Part shown: positions 15,659-26,172 of the stretch, one piece after another
How the letters are laid out: each line of letters begins with the position of its first letter
How positions within the stretch are numbered: the stretch's first letter is position 1
DNA from: Planococcus sp. MB-3u-03
Lineage (GTDB): Bacteria; Bacillota; Bacilli; Bacillales_A; Planococcaceae
DNA length: 64,000 nucleotides
Direction of reading: 5' to 3'
NCBI RefSeq assembly: GCF_002833405.1
Contig: NZ_CP025124.1
Location: 6,809 to 70,808, forward strand
Translations under genes and position numbers: made by a program
The notes under the pieces: generated by a model
The model's input: the letters and a program-made list of their open reading frames with translations, nothing else
Databases searched by the model: none
What the model was told of the DNA's origin: nothing

Positions 15659-16753
15659 TTATCCAACGCTGAGCATTAAGCCTACATAAAAACTCAACAC
15701 ACAAAACAATCCCATCACCAATGTCAAATATACAGGGATTTTTTGCTTAAAACTATAAATGACAAGACTGCCAAAGGCTGTGCCGAGAAACAAAAATAAA
15801 ACGCCAAGAATGCTCCACTCAAATTGCAGATGCATCGCAGTATCCATCGAACCAGTATGAAAATAAGCAAAAAGATTGGAAGCTCCATTCATTCTTATAA
15901 ACGATTCGATTGAATGGGGAGGTTCTTGTTGCCCTAATACTGCAGTTGCCGACAATACAAGTAACAATACAACGCTTTCTGCTCTGGCCCAAGGCAATGG
16001 ATTTACCTTTTTCCCTCTGCTTAATTTCGCTCTAATGAATACGCCATTGATGAAAGCAAAGAGTAATACTGGAAGAATTAATAAATGTTTCACTAAAATT
16101 GCTTGGCCATATGGCATTTGCCACGCATCCGTATAGTCTTTTAAATTCAACGCCAAAGTCATGATATATAATCCTGAAGCCGAAATGATAATTAAACATA
16201 TGATAGCAAGTGGAGTGAACCATTTTATAAATGGGAGCCAGTTTTTAGAAGACACTGAAAACCAGCTAACAATAAGTAAAATACCTATCCAAACCGTTGC
16301 AGCTGTAAAGTGTAAAGTATGAAAAATAAATCCACTTCCATCTGTTAATGAAGCTGCATGGCTTCCCCATCCCAACGCGAGAAGGAGCAGAAAAGTAAAA
16401 ACGAGGGAGACAACGATCAATACTTTGCTCTTAAAAACGGGAGTAACTGATACGAAAAAATAGAAAAAAAGAGAAGTTAAAACCGTTACTGACCACGCTT
16501 GCCCTACCTCGAATTCCCCGACTACATTTTGAACGGTCAATAAAAGACCGATATCTTCGTATAGAAATACTACAAGCCGAATGACGGGAGCTGTCGATAA
16601 AAAAGCAATGCCCAAGATGGAAATTTGTAGGACGCGTTTATTTATTACCAGATCCGGCTTTTTATTGGCTGGAACTAAGTGAATAAGCAACGAGCCAATT
16701 AAAAGCGAAAAACAGAGATATAGAAGCATTTCAGCTATGTATAGCCAGATCAT
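15659..16753 (-). CDS. copD: CopD-like copper resistance membrane protein
   Basis: The 364-residue protein has about nine membrane helices and the CopD domain pattern, including HTLHFTAATVWIGILL and a later ILVKHLLILPVLLFAF, whose histidines fit copper ligands. The family moves copper across the membrane together with CopC. In Bacillus the equivalent YcnJ is a CopC-CopD fusion; here they are separate adjacent genes, the copC stop immediately preceding this start. It heads the part of the operon that continues into bdbD and bdbC. Confidence 0.87.
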   Translation of the reverse strand: MIWLYIAEMLLYLCFSLLIGSLLIHLVPANKKPDLVINKRVLQISILGIAFLSTAPVIRLVVFLYEDIGLLLTVQNVVGEFEVGQAWSVTVLTSLFFYFFVSVTPVFKSKVLIVVSLVFTFLLLLALGWGSHAASLTDGSGFIFHTLHFTAATVWIGILLIVSWFSVSSKNWLPFIKWFTPLAIICLIIISASGLYIMTLALNLKDYTDAWQMPYGQAILVKHLLILPVLLFAFINGVFIRAKLSRGKKVNPLPWARAESVVLLLVLSATAVLGQQEPPHSIESFIRMNGASNLFAYFHTGSMDTAMHLQFEWSILGVLFLFLGTAFGSLVIYSFKQKIPVYLTLVMGLFCVLSFYVGLMLSVG

Positions 16754-17311
16754 TTAACTTTTTCGCCTCTCCAGCGCCCACATGAATGTACCAGCTGCGA
16801 TTATCGCCAAAATAATAAAAATGATTATTACGGCATACGGAGGACTGGATGTTGTCGTTTCGCTAGTTTGCTGATCCGTTTCAAAGGTTTGTGTTTCTTT
16901 AGTTGGTACCTCTGAAAGGGAACCTGTAATTTGCTCTTCTGTATCCTCTGTTTTCTTCACCTCTCCTGTTTTTGCGGTAAAGCTTAAAATACCTTCAATT
17001 GGATGCCCATCCGCGCCGATTATTTTCCATTTCACAGTATAGTCCCCATCAGGCATGCTGCCCTTAGGATTCCCACTCATTGATTGTTCCAAGAGCTGAA
17101 CATTGAAAGGAACTTCCTCGCCCTCTTGGTTTTCCACGGTAAAGTTGCTGCCTTTCTCCAAGGCGGTATTGAATTCAAGAACAATTTCATTAAGTTCTTC
17201 AGTCACTGTAGCTCCATCACTCGGCACACTTTTTTCGAGTGCAGTATGAGCAGAAACAGTAGTCGAACACATAAGCAGTATCAATACTGCCATTATCCAT
17301 ATTTTTTTCAT
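16754..17311 (-). CDS. copC: CopC-like copper-binding protein, membrane anchored
   Basis: The 185-residue protein has a signal peptide ending TTVSA, so the mature protein would start with His (HTALEKSVPSDGATV), the CopC copper ligand. The domain ends with the family motif GADGHPIEGILSF, whose His is another ligand. A Thr/Glu-rich linker leads to a C-terminal membrane helix (about residues 159-179) and a basic stop. It is the first gene of the leftward copper/thiol operon and divergent from cadC. Confidence 0.88.
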   Translation of the reverse strand: MKKIWIMAVLILLMCSTTVSAHTALEKSVPSDGATVTEELNEIVLEFNTALEKGSNFTVENQEGEEVPFNVQLLEQSMSGNPKGSMPDGDYTVKWKIIGADGHPIEGILSFTAKTGEVKKTEDTEEQITGSLSEVPTKETQTFETDQQTSETTTSSPPYAVIIIFIILAIIAAGTFMWALERRKS

Positions 17312-17419
17312 TTGCTAAAAACCTCCAGAATGGGTTGTTTTTATTTAATAAGCCACTTTCCCTCTTATAAAGTCTACCAAGAATCTTTGAACATTAAAAC
17401 AATCGTTTGAATATAAGAA

Positions 17420-17474
17420 TTGACAAATCAACGAACTCTTTCTAAACTAATACTCAAACGAACATTTGAATGAG
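17420..17474 (+). promoter_or_regulatory. cad promoter with CadC operator
   Basis: TTGACA (17420-17425) and TAAACT (17443-17448) are separated by 17 bases. Immediately downstream ACTCAAACGAACATTTGAATG (starting 17452) matches the S. aureus pI258 cad operator in layout: TCAAA and TTTGA arms around a short centre. Metal binding by CadC would release this site. Confidence 0.8.
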
Positions 17475-17482
17475 GTGTAAAA

Positions 17483-17860
17483 ATGGAGGAAATCGAAATT
17501 AGTAAAAAGAATGATACATGCCAAACTTTCTGTTATGACGAAGAAGTGATTGGAAGGGTTCAACCTAAGATGGTCGGCATTCGTGGGGTGGAGTTAATCT
17601 TCAAAGCACTTTCTGATGCGACCCGACTGAAAATTGCTTATGCTTTGACACTGGAAAAAGAATTATGTGTTTGTGACGTGGCCAATATTCTAGGGACAAC
17701 CACAGCTACTGCTTCGCACCATCTGCGCTATTTGCGTAATATGGGATTGGCAGATTATGAAAAACGCGGGAAATTGGTTTTTTATTCACTAGCTGATGAT
17801 CATGTGCACCAGTTAGTCCGCATTGCTTGCGAGCATGCAGAGGAGGACCGATACAAATGA
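17483..17860 (+). CDS. cadC: CadC, ArsR-family metal-sensing repressor
   Basis: This 125-residue winged-helix repressor releases DNA on binding Cd, Pb or Zn. The metal site cysteines are present: Cys13 and Cys17 in the N-terminal arm (DTCQTFC) and Cys62 and Cys64 in [10 protein letters not shown]. The recognition helix is [20 protein letters not shown] 17483 follows GAGGTG. Its stop overlaps the cadA start (ATGA), and the cad operator lies just upstream. It is one of two CadC copies in the window. Confidence 0.94.
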   Translation: MEEIEISKKNDTCQTFCYDEEVIGRVQPKMVGIRGVELIFKALSDATRLKIAYALTLEKELCVCDVANILGTTTATASHHLRYLRNMGLADYEKRGKLVFYSLADDHVHQLVRIACEHAEEDRYK

Positions 17861-19971
17861 GCGAAACTCAGGACCAACACATTTACAAGCTCCAAAATCT
17901 ATCCTGCACCAGCTGTGCCGCTAAGTTCGAAAAAAACATCCGAGAAATTCCTACAGTTGAAGACGTGAAACTAAACTTTGGAGCTTCAAAAATCACCATC
18001 GCTGGACAAGCCTCAATTGAACAATTAGAGCAAGCCGGTTCTTTCGATGGCATCCTGGTATATCCTGAACACCAACGATTGCCTGAAACCAAAGAGCCGT
18101 TTTGGAAGCAACGAGCGAATCAAACCACCATGGTTTCTCTCTTCTTTTTGATTCTCGGCTATATATCATCACTTCAAATTGGCGAAGAAGAAGTTATTAC
18201 TATCGGCCTTTTTGGTCTAGCGATTTTGACAGGCGGTCTCAGTCTTTTCAAGGAAGGGCTTAAAAATCTTATTAAGTTCCAATTCGATATGACAACGTTA
18301 ATGACCATCGCGGTCATTGGAGCTGCAGTTATTGGCGAATGGGGAGAAGGTGCTGTCGTAGTCTTTTTGTTTGCAATCAGTGAAGCATTGGAAACCTACT
18401 CCATGGACAAAGCAAGAAACTCCATTCGTTCACTAATGGACATCGCACCTAATACAGCTACAATCAAACGTGGAACACAAGAGTTCGAAGTAGATGTAGA
18501 GGACATTCAGGTCGGTGACATCATGATCATTAAACCAGGACAAAAATTGGCAATGGACGGCGTTGTCGCAAAAGGGAATTCGTCAATTAATCAGGCAGCA
18601 ATTACAGGCGAATCTTTGCCTGTCCATAAAAGTGCTGGAGATGAAGTATTTGCAGGCACACTCAATGAAGAGGGTGCATTGGAAGTCCGGATCACCAAGA
18701 GAACTGAAGACACTACGATTGCAAAGATTATTCACTTAGTTGAGGAAGCCCAGGCAGAGCGTGCCCCTTCCCAGCAGTTCGTAGACAAGTTCGCAAAGTA
18801 TTACACACCAGCTATATTAATTATCTCCCTTTTAGTCGCTGTCCTCCCCCCCTTACTTATAAATGGGGAATGGAACGAATGGATTTATCGCGGTTTAGCA
18901 GTTCTAGTTGTGGGGTGCCCTTGTGCTCTCGTCATTTCTACGCCTGTCGCTATTGTCACAGCAATCGGCAATGCTGCTAGAAATGGCGTATTGATTAAAG
19001 GGGGGATCCACTTAGAAGAAACTGGCCGTCTCAAAGTCATTGCTTTTGATAAAACGGGGACACTAACGCATGGAACTCCCGAAGTAACGAATATTGTTTC
19101 CCTGTCAACCATGACTGAAAAAGAAGTCCTTAAAACAGCTGCATCCATTGAAAACCTCTCTCAACATCCGCTGGCGGCTGCTGTTTTGCGAAAAGCGCAG
19201 AGCTCCAATATTATTTTAGCTGAAGTAGAGAACTTCCAATCGATGACCGGCAAAGGCGCAAAAGCCGAAGTCAACGGCCAACTGTATTTCATTGGCAGCC
19301 CTCATCTGTTTACAGCTGAATTAAAACGATCATCTGAAATTTCAGCGGGTATTGAAGCGCTTCAAGCTGACGGCAAGACCGTAATGCTGTTAGGGTCCCA
19401 TACTGGAATCAAAGGATATATAGCAGTAGAAGACCAGATTAGATCCGCTAGCTCTACTATCATTCAAAAACTATACGATTTGGGCATTCAGAAAACGATT
19501 ATGCTCACAGGTGATAATAAACTGGCAGCTACTTCAATCGGCAATAAACTTCATTTGACTGAAGTTAGATCGGATTTAATGCCCGAAGATAAATTAGATG
19601 CCATTAAATCTTTACGAAAACAGTTTGGCAAGGTTGCGATGATTGGCGATGGAGTAAACGATGCGCCGGCATTAGCAACTTCTACTGTCGGAATTGCCAT
19701 GGGCGGGGCTGGGACTGACACAGCGTTAGAAACGGCAGATATCGCACTTATGGCAGATGATTTAGATAAACTCCCTTATACTATTGGGTTAAGCAGAAAA
19801 ACTTTGAAAATCATCTTTCAAAACGTAGCTTTTGCTTTGGGGCTGAAATTGCTAGCCTTGCTGTTAATCATTCCTGGATGGTTAACATTATGGATGGCCA
19901 TATTTGCAGATATGGGTGCCACATTGATTGTCGTATTGAATTCTCTGCGGCTCATGAAAACCAAGTATTGA
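17857..19971 (+). CDS. cadA: CadA, cadmium/zinc/lead-exporting P1B-type ATPase
   Basis: The 704-residue pump has one N-terminal metal-binding domain with CTSC (Cys17, Cys20) and about eight membrane helices. It shows phosphatase motif TGES, CPC in the transport helix (354-356), phosphorylation site DKTGT (Asp398), MLTGDN and GDGVNDAP. These define a P1B-2 CadA, slightly shorter than the 727-residue pI258 protein. ATG 17857 lies behind AGGAGG and overlaps the cadC stop; the frame is open further upstream inside cadC. It exports Cd, Zn and Pb from the cytosol. It differs clearly from the second CadA at 34919. Confidence 0.95.
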   Translation: MSETQDQHIYKLQNLSCTSCAAKFEKNIREIPTVEDVKLNFGASKITIAGQASIEQLEQAGSFDGILVYPEHQRLPETKEPFWKQRANQTTMVSLFFLILGYISSLQIGEEEVITIGLFGLAILTGGLSLFKEGLKNLIKFQFDMTTLMTIAVIGAAVIGEWGEGAVVVFLFAISEALETYSMDKARNSIRSLMDIAPNTATIKRGTQEFEVDVEDIQVGDIMIIKPGQKLAMDGVVAKGNSSINQAAITGESLPVHKSAGDEVFAGTLNEEGALEVRITKRTEDTTIAKIIHLVEEAQAERAPSQQFVDKFAKYYTPAILIISLLVAVLPPLLINGEWNEWIYRGLAVLVVGCPCALVISTPVAIVTAIGNAARNGVLIKGGIHLEETGRLKVIAFDKTGTLTHGTPEVTNIVSLSTMTEKEVLKTAASIENLSQHPLAAAVLRKAQSSNIILAEVENFQSMTGKGAKAEVNGQLYFIGSPHLFTAELKRSSEISAGIEALQADGKTVMLLGSHTGIKGYIAVEDQIRSASSTIIQKLYDLGIQKTIMLTGDNKLAATSIGNKLHLTEVRSDLMPEDKLDAIKSLRKQFGKVAMIGDGVNDAPALATSTVGIAMGGAGTDTALETADIALMADDLDKLPYTIGLSRKTLKIIFQNVAFALGLKLLALLLIIPGWLTLWMAIFADMGATLIVVLNSLRLMKTKY

Positions 19972-20016
19972 GCCAACCTGTATAACCCGCATCATTTTAT
20001 CTTGGAATCCAACTAA

Positions 20017-20058
20017 TAAAAAGAGCCAGCCGTTCAAAACTGAATGGCTGGCTCTTTT
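20017..20058 (+). terminator. Terminator after first cadA
   Basis: AAAAGAGCCAGCCGTTC pairs with GAATGGCTGGCTCTTTT with one wobble position and ends in a T run. It serves the cadC-cadA operon and possibly the converging peptidase gene. Confidence 0.85.
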
Positions 20059-20088
20059 GCATATGGTCATGGTGAAAAGATTTGCTTA

Positions 20089-21512
20089 TCAAGAACCGAT
20101 ATAGTTTCTCGGATCTACTGCATTTGAACTTGAACCATTCCAAATGCCAATATGAATTTCAAAATGAAGATGAGATCCAGTAGAACGGCCAGTACTTCCC
20201 ATACCGCCGATTCGTTGTCCCTGAGTCACTTTTTGTCCTTCAGATACGTTAAGCGCGCTCATATGTCCGTATACAGTAGTGAACGTTTGTCCGTTGACGG
20301 AATGGGTGATAACTACCGCGTTTCCTAATCCCCCCATAACACCTGCATGAGAAACATATCCATCTGCAGCAGCTGTTATTGCTGTACCGACACCATTTGC
20401 AATATCCATGCCTGAAGTAAACTCAGGACCATCACCAATATCACGCCATCCAAAGTTAGATGTCACTCGCCCAGTAGTCGGCCGAATGAAGGGAGATCCT
20501 GACGATACAGCTGGGGTAGCCTGAGCTTCTGGCTCGCTTGCTAATACAGCCGATTCTGTAGATTTTGATGAACTTTCAACAGACTCCACAGATTTTTCGG
20601 CTTTTTGTTCTTGTGCTTTCTGTTCTTGTGCTTTTTGTTCTTGTGCTTTTTTCTTTGCTGCCTGCTCTGCTGCTTTGCGTTCTGCTGCTGCTTTACGTTC
20701 CTGAGCTAACTTACGCTTTCGTTCTTCTTCAGCTTTTCTAGCTACTTCGGCTAGACGTTTTGTTCTTTGGTAATTTGATTTTCTAAATCTGCTGATACAT
20801 CAAGTGCTTCAGAACGTTGTTGCTCTAAATCGGATTTTCTGCTGCCAATCGCTGCTGTTCTGCCTTCAAATCTTTTGAGACCGTCTTGTTCAGCTTTTGT
20901 CCATTGAGCTCATTTCTAAGTTTTCAAGCTCTGTTCTACGCTCTTCTTGCTTAGCAAGCTTGGTTTCCACCTGGGCCTTTTGATTTGCCAATAATTCTTT
21001 ATCTTCTTCTTGGGTACGCATGATTTTCACGGTCGGCTTCAATTAACGTGTTAACAGCCGAAAATCGATCAATAAAATCAACAAAATCCTCAGCCCCAAG
21101 CAAAACATCTATATAATCAACGGATCCGCCACTCATTTGGATAGCTCGTGCCCGTTCTTTCAGTAATTCTGTTCGCTCATCAATTTTTCTTTAACTTAGC
21201 GATTGAATCTTTAAATCCTTTATTTCCGCTGTCGTTTGTTCAATTTCGCCTTCGACAACTGCAACTTTTGATGTCGTTTCTTGAATTTGTTTATCCAAGC
21301 TTTGAATTTCTTCCATGATTTTTCCAGAGCTGATTGATTCTTGGAAATTTCGTTTGCTTTATTATTAATTCCTTTGTTTAAATCATTCTGTTTTGCTCTA
21401 TTTCCTGTTTCTCTTGTTCGAGTTCACTCAATTTATCCGCATTTACTGTAGGCATTAAAATCGAGAATGCCAAAATAGAAGATAAACCTGTTACTAACCA
21501 CTGCTTTCTCAT
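20089..21512 (-). pseudogene. Frameshifted secreted M23 peptidase with coiled coil (EnvC/CwlO-like layout)
   Basis: From ATG 21512 (MRKQWLVTGLSSILAFSILM, a signal peptide) the protein continues as a coiled coil rich in Glu, Lys and Gln. It passes an AQEQK repeat and an Ala-rich hinge and ends in an intact M23/LytM domain at 20089-20589 (NFGWRDIGDG, SGMDIANGVG, HLHFEIH). This is the plan of murein hydrolases or their activators. The coiled-coil part is broken by several frameshifts between about 20760 and 21420. At least part of these could be sequencing error in A/T runs. It would cleave or regulate cleavage of peptidoglycan crosslinks outside the cell. Confidence 0.85.
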
Positions 21513-21922
21513 TGTTACTTCCCTCTCGTACTTTAACTCTTATTTCTTTATGTATAGGTTAGTGCTACATCATTTAAAATTCGCGCTAAAACATATCGTT
21601 TTATAATCAGGTGTCTTCCAGGACTCACCAATAGTTTCAAAACACTTTGTTATTCAGGGAACCCGATTTTAAAATCCAACTGCATCAGTGTATCATGGGG
21701 CTCTTTTACATTTGTTACAGGAACCTTGCAATTTCGTTTTTAATTCAAGGTTTTTCCCAGTGCAGAATCTCAGCTTTTTTATTCATTTTTTCTGTAAGTA
21801 CCAATCGATGCTCCTAATTAGGAGATGGCGGAATCAAATAAAGATGCTTGGATATATGATATACCCAAGCATCTTTATCCATTCTAAAGCCGCTATGACC
21901 GTATTGAATTTTTAAGAAGGAA
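21513..21922. other. Intergenic region with a leftward terminator
   Basis: No gene is supported in these 410 bases. AAAGATGCTTGG (21840-21851) and CCAAGCATCTTT (21865-21876) form a perfect stem that, read leftward, runs into TATTTG, so it probably terminates the GH13 gene. The rest is the upstream region of the peptidase gene. Confidence 0.6.
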
Positions 21923-23368
21923 TTATTTTTTAGCAGTGGCAGCCTTCTTTTTCTTTCTTCCTCGACGCCAAGCTAAAAACAAGAACGTTAAGAAGGAGAT
22001 GTATAAGACTACTAACGCTGCGATATAGGCTTTATTGAAGCCTTTTTGTTCGATGATATTGAAAGCTTCTCCTAATTCTCTATCTAAAGTGATCCGGTAA
22101 TTTCCCTCTTCATCCTGACGCGCAATATTGTTTTCGAATAATCCACGCAATTCCTTATCGTCGCCAACTACACTGGCTGGCAAAGTCAAACTTTGTGTAG
22201 AGGAAGAATTGTTAATTGCGATAATCCAGGTTTCTTCTTCGTTTGACCGCTTATATACAAACCAGCCGTCTTCCTCGTGCAATACTTCCATACTACCCGT
22301 CCGCAAGGCTGCTGATTGATTCCGAAGAGAAGTCAAGTTGGCTATATGGTCGATTAATTCCTCATCTACCCCTAAGTCCAAGATAGGGTGGGTATCAGGA
22401 GCTGTTTGCCCATTAACAGCAATTTCAGAACCATATTGTATGACAGGAATCCCTGGCATAGTTAATAATTGAAAGGTAAGCAACTTCCATCGTGTTGGCG
22501 GGAAGCCGCCTTCTTGGACTGTGTCCGCAGTGAACCGGGAAGTGAGGAGAGAATCAACTTGAATCAGCTTGCCCTCTGCTTCTTCCCAAGAACCGGAAAG
22601 CTCTGTTTCATTAGGGTTAAAACTCTTATAGCTATCTCTTAAAGCAGTCTCAATTCCTGGCATGACCACAGCATCAAGGCCGTCTTGAGGTGGTGTTACA
22701 TCATCGCTTATTACATAGAGATCCCGAATGCTTTTTAGGCTTTCAGAAAATCGAGTGATAAAGGCTGGATCCAAGCTATCTGCCTTTTTTATTCGAATAC
22801 CGTCAATCGCATATTTTTCGATGAAGCCTTCAAATTGTCCAATTAATTGATCTTGTACTTCACGATTAGCGGTCTCCAGAGCGATGGTTCCATTTTCATT
22901 TTCAACAAACCATTCAGGATGGCTTTCCCGCCATACATGTTGTTCACTCAATTCCTGAGTCGGCAGATCAATCATTACCTTTAAATCCAGTTCATGGGCT
23001 TTGTTTATAACTTCCTCCCATTCCTCCTGGGTACCAAAACGCGACTCTAACTCATCGTAATCCACTACGGCTGTCCCATCATAGGAAGTCGCAGAGAAGA
23101 CAGGCCCAACGGAAATCATAGTAAACCCCATATCTTTTATGTACTGCATTTCGCTGGTCAGTCCTGCAAAATCTCCCCCGCTAAATGAATTAGGGTCTAG
23201 GGAATTCACATTGATATCATTTTGAATTCCCTTATTAAAGAATCGATCCACCAATAGGTCATAAATAATTTCATCTTGCAATTCATTATTCTCTGAAGCT
23301 TCTATCGGCCTTGCTAAATTGAATAGTAAAAATCCCACCAACAGGATTGAAACCCATCTCTTTTTCAC
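21923..23368 (-). CDS. Membrane-anchored GH13 alpha-amylase-like protein lacking catalytic residues
   Basis: The 481-residue protein has a signal peptide, a GH13 barrel (DEIIYDLLVDRFFNKG near residue 33, MPGIPVIQYGSEIAVNG at 304-320), a C-terminal beta domain and a membrane helix (about 449-468) with a Lys-rich tail. It should sit on the outer face of the membrane. The usual catalytic triad is not evident: the nucleophile position in DGIRIKKAD is Lys194, the acid/base strand reads YVISDD, and no NHD motif is found where the third Asp is expected. It may bind rather than cleave glucans. It is monocistronic and unrelated in function to the metal genes around it. Confidence 0.85.
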   Translation of the reverse strand: MKKRWVSILLVGFLLFNLARPIEASENNELQDEIIYDLLVDRFFNKGIQNDINVNSLDPNSFSGGDFAGLTSEMQYIKDMGFTMISVGPVFSATSYDGTAVVDYDELESRFGTQEEWEEVINKAHELDLKVMIDLPTQELSEQHVWRESHPEWFVENENGTIALETANREVQDQLIGQFEGFIEKYAIDGIRIKKADSLDPAFITRFSESLKSIRDLYVISDDVTPPQDGLDAVVMPGIETALRDSYKSFNPNETELSGSWEEAEGKLIQVDSLLTSRFTADTVQEGGFPPTRWKLLTFQLLTMPGIPVIQYGSEIAVNGQTAPDTHPILDLGVDEELIDHIANLTSLRNQSAALRTGSMEVLHEEDGWFVYKRSNEEETWIIAINNSSSTQSLTLPASVVGDDKELRGLFENNIARQDEEGNYRITLDRELGEAFNIIEQKGFNKAYIAALVVLYISFLTFLFLAWRRGRKKKKAATAKK

Positions 23369-23672
23369 ACAGTTTTCCTCCTCAAAAATACCAAACTCGT
23401 TTTCAGATTCGGTTCAGTGTAACAAATATCAATTTTCTCTTCTATATAAAATTAAATACTTCATAAACTCTGCTTAAAGTTTTATCGATCCTGTGAATAT
23501 TTAAGCATACCCGGATAAAGCTTCAGTAGGTTAAACTATTAGTAAACTTTATTCTGTAATTAAGGAGTCAATAGGTATTGATTTTTCTAATCATGTATTA
23601 CAGTTAAACAGGATATTAACAATGTTCCAAAAATGAACTACCGCAATTTCACTAATCCTAAGGAGGAATATC
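23369..23672. other. Intergenic region between divergent genes
   Basis: About 300 AT-rich bases hold the promoters of the leftward GH13 gene and the rightward small membrane protein gene. I see no further gene or strong hairpin. Confidence 0.4.
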
Positions 23673-23903
23673 ATGCTCTCTTCAAATAAAAAGCCACAAG
23701 ATAAATCGACAACTTTTGGATTTCTATTTTACTTTGTGGCCTTGCTCGGCTGGTCTATTTATGATTTTTTTGTCACGGGTACTACTGGATGGCAAGTACC
23801 GATTCTATTTCTTGGGTTTGCCATCTATCTGTGGACAAAAGTATTTTATCAGCAACGAAAAATAAAAGAGACAGTAAAAGAGTCCGAGCTGAAACTCAAG
23901 TGA
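23673..23903 (+). CDS. 76-residue two-helix membrane protein
   Basis: ATG 23673 follows AAGGAGGAAT. The product has two hydrophobic segments (about residues 15-33 and 40-57) and a basic, helical C-terminus (QQRKIKETVKESELKLK). No catalytic or metal motif is present. It is a single-gene unit closed by a strong terminator and flanked by metal exporters; no function can be assigned. Confidence 0.68.
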   Translation: MLSSNKKPQDKSTTFGFLFYFVALLGWSIYDFFVTGTTGWQVPILFLGFAIYLWTKVFYQQRKIKETVKESELKLK

Positions 23904-23917
23904 ATGATAAGGGGACA

Positions 23918-23955
23918 ATAAAAAAGAGCGACGGGCTTTCCGTCGCTCTTTTTTA
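23918..23955 (+). terminator. Terminator after small membrane protein gene
   Basis: AAAAAAGAGCGACGG pairs perfectly with CCGTCGCTCTTTTTT around GCTTT. Symmetry allows function in both directions. Confidence 0.88.
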
Positions 23956-24012
23956 TCAAAATATTTTTGAACACTCTATTCCAGACACTTTCAAATGAAT
24001 CCTCTGCGAAAG

Positions 24013-24942
24013 CTAACGGGAGTCTTCTAAATCCTTCAAATCCCCGTGAATGGACTCTATATGGGGATGGTCTTGTGATTCCAATTGAATTGTTATGTGG
24101 GTAATTTGTTGTTTTATCATTGCAGCCTCTATCTCTCTCAATATGAGTTGGCTTTCTTCGAAAGAAAGGCCATTCTCTATCACCACATGGCCCGATAATG
24201 CATTTTTTCCGCTAGTGATGCTCCAGACATGCAAATCGTGTATATTATTTACTCCTGGGATTTTTTCAATCGTATCTGTTATGCGATCGATACTTACATC
24301 TGTGGGGGTTCCTTCCATCAATACATGAATGGCTTCCTTTGTAACACGCCAACCACTTATTAAAACAAGTATGGCTACAACGACACTAGCTAAAGGATCG
24401 GCCCATGCCCAGCCGAAAAAGATTATTAGCAATGCGGCTGTTATGGCTCCTACAGAACCCAACAAATCACTCAGTACGTGTAGGAAGGCGGCCCGAAGAT
24501 TCAAATTGTCCTTAGTATCTCCGCCTCTGGTCAAAATCCAGGCAACCAATATATTTACTAATAGACCGATAATGGCAATAATCAACATGCCTGTTGTAGC
24601 GACTTCTGGCGGATCAGAAAACCGATGGTAGGCCTCGTAAAAAATGTAAAGTGAGATTAATACTAATGTTACTCCATTGAAGACGGCAGCTAAGATTTCG
24701 AACCTCTTGTAACCATAGGTCTTAGCTTGATCCGCTGCCTTTTCCCCAATTGTAAAAGCTAAAAACCCAATACCTAAGGAAATCGAATCGCTTAACATAT
24801 GTCCAGCATCCGCAATCAATGCCAGGCTATTTGTCAGAAAGCCGCCAATCGCTTCTACGACCATATAAACCGTAATAATCAAAAAAGAAATTAATAAAGT
24901 TTTTTTATTGCGTCCATGTGCGTGGTCATGGTCACTCCCCAT
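24013..24942 (-). CDS. czcD: CDF-family cation efflux protein (CzcD-like)
   Basis: The 309-residue protein starts with a His-rich segment (SDHDHAHG) and has six membrane helices. The zinc site motifs are ADAGHMLSD in helix II and HVLSDLLGS in helix V. A cytoplasmic domain with HDLHVWSITSGKNALSGHVV and a His-containing tail follows. CzcD/CDF proteins exchange cytoplasmic Zn, Cd or Co for protons. It lies 79 bases downstream of a second CDF gene in the same direction, so the two may be co-transcribed. Confidence 0.92.
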   Translation of the reverse strand: MGSDHDHAHGRNKKTLLISFLIITVYMVVEAIGGFLTNSLALIADAGHMLSDSISLGIGFLAFTIGEKAADQAKTYGYKRFEILAAVFNGVTLVLISLYIFYEAYHRFSDPPEVATTGMLIIAIIGLLVNILVAWILTRGGDTKDNLNLRAAFLHVLSDLLGSVGAITAALLIIFFGWAWADPLASVVVAILVLISGWRVTKEAIHVLMEGTPTDVSIDRITDTIEKIPGVNNIHDLHVWSITSGKNALSGHVVIENGLSFEESQLILREIEAAMIKQQITHITIQLESQDHPHIESIHGDLKDLEDSR

Positions 24943-25021
24943 TTACGATACCTCCCTTATTGGATATCTTTGCAAAAGTAAAATTGATCAACTGGTTATT
25001 CACATAATAGGATCTTGGCAA

Positions 25022-25870
25022 TCACTGAGTTTTCCAATCCATTTCAATTGTGGAATGAATGATGTGAAGATCCGAAATTGTACTCCGGACCTTTTCCTTA
25101 ATTGCAGTTGATTCTGCCAAATTTTCTCCAGTGACCGAGAGGCACACATTCATTGCGTGCTCCTCCCCATCAATTGACCATATATGCAGATCCTTTACTG
25201 AAAGTACCCCAGGAATTTTCTCAATTCTTGAATGGACTTCATCCAAATTGATGTCCTGAGGTACACCTTCAAGCAAAATCTTCATGGTTTTCGATAAATT
25301 CCGAAAAACATTGAACAGTATAAATAAAGCAATGGCAATCGATAAAATGGGATCAAGTATATGGATGTCTTTGAACAACAAAACAATACCTACTATTAGT
25401 ACGGCCACCCAACCTAGGACGTCTTCTAATAGATGCCAAGTAAGCACGCCTTCATTTACTGACTTGCCTTTATGTAGCCTGTATGCCGCAAATCCATTTA
25501 ACAACACACCTGCAACTGCAAACCAAACCATTCCTTGGGCATTGGAGTGCTCGGGGTTGAATAGAAGAGGTATGGCTTGAAAGAAAATATAAACAGAACC
25601 CGCAATTAAAATGAGTGCATTAATCAAAGCTCCCAGCAGCGAAAAACGCTTGTAACCGAAACTGAACTTTTGGTCTCCTTCCTTCTTCGAGAATTTTTGC
25701 AGAAACCAAGAAAGCCCCAATGCTGTTGCATCCCCCAAGTCATGTACGGCATCAGACATAATAGCCACGCTATTAATTAAGAAGCCCCCAATGAATTCGC
25801 CTATAGAAAAAAGCAAGTTGATGAAAAAAGCCAATTTGATATTTTTTTCATCCTTATGAGCTGTTGCCAT
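25022..25870 (-). CDS. Second CDF-family cation efflux protein
   Basis: The 282-residue protein has six membrane helices. Motif MSDAVHDLGDATALG lies in helix II and HLLEDVLGW in helix V, where Glu replaces the usual Ser before Asp. The cytoplasmic domain contains KDLHIWSIDGEEHAMNV. It lacks the His-rich N-terminus of its neighbour, and the altered HxxxD sites suggest a different metal preference. ATG 25870 follows a GAGGAGGAT site. It is the first gene of the probable two-gene export unit. Confidence 0.9.
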   Translation of the reverse strand: MATAHKDEKNIKLAFFINLLFSIGEFIGGFLINSVAIMSDAVHDLGDATALGLSWFLQKFSKKEGDQKFSFGYKRFSLLGALINALILIAGSVYIFFQAIPLLFNPEHSNAQGMVWFAVAGVLLNGFAAYRLHKGKSVNEGVLTWHLLEDVLGWVAVLIVGIVLLFKDIHILDPILSIAIALFILFNVFRNLSKTMKILLEGVPQDINLDEVHSRIEKIPGVLSVKDLHIWSIDGEEHAMNVCLSVTGENLAESTAIKEKVRSTISDLHIIHSTIEMDWKTQ

Positions 25871-26172
25871 CTGTTATCCTCCTCTCTCAGTACATTTAAA
25901 TAAAAATGACGTACAAATTTTGATTCTTACTCTTGCTTAATTAACTAACTCCATTTTGCTGAGTAGTCACTATATTCCCCAAAGCTCATGAAATACACCT
26001 TGGTATATGATGTGTGCAATTCCACAATTACTTATGACGAAGAATTTCGGCCAGCAGGAAATTATGTAAGATTTAAAGAATGTGACAGAGAAAAAGGAAT
26101 TTCATACTCCTTTTCATCTGTTCTATACTTGCCTATGCCAAATATTGACATCCTAACTAGGAGGTAGAGAGA

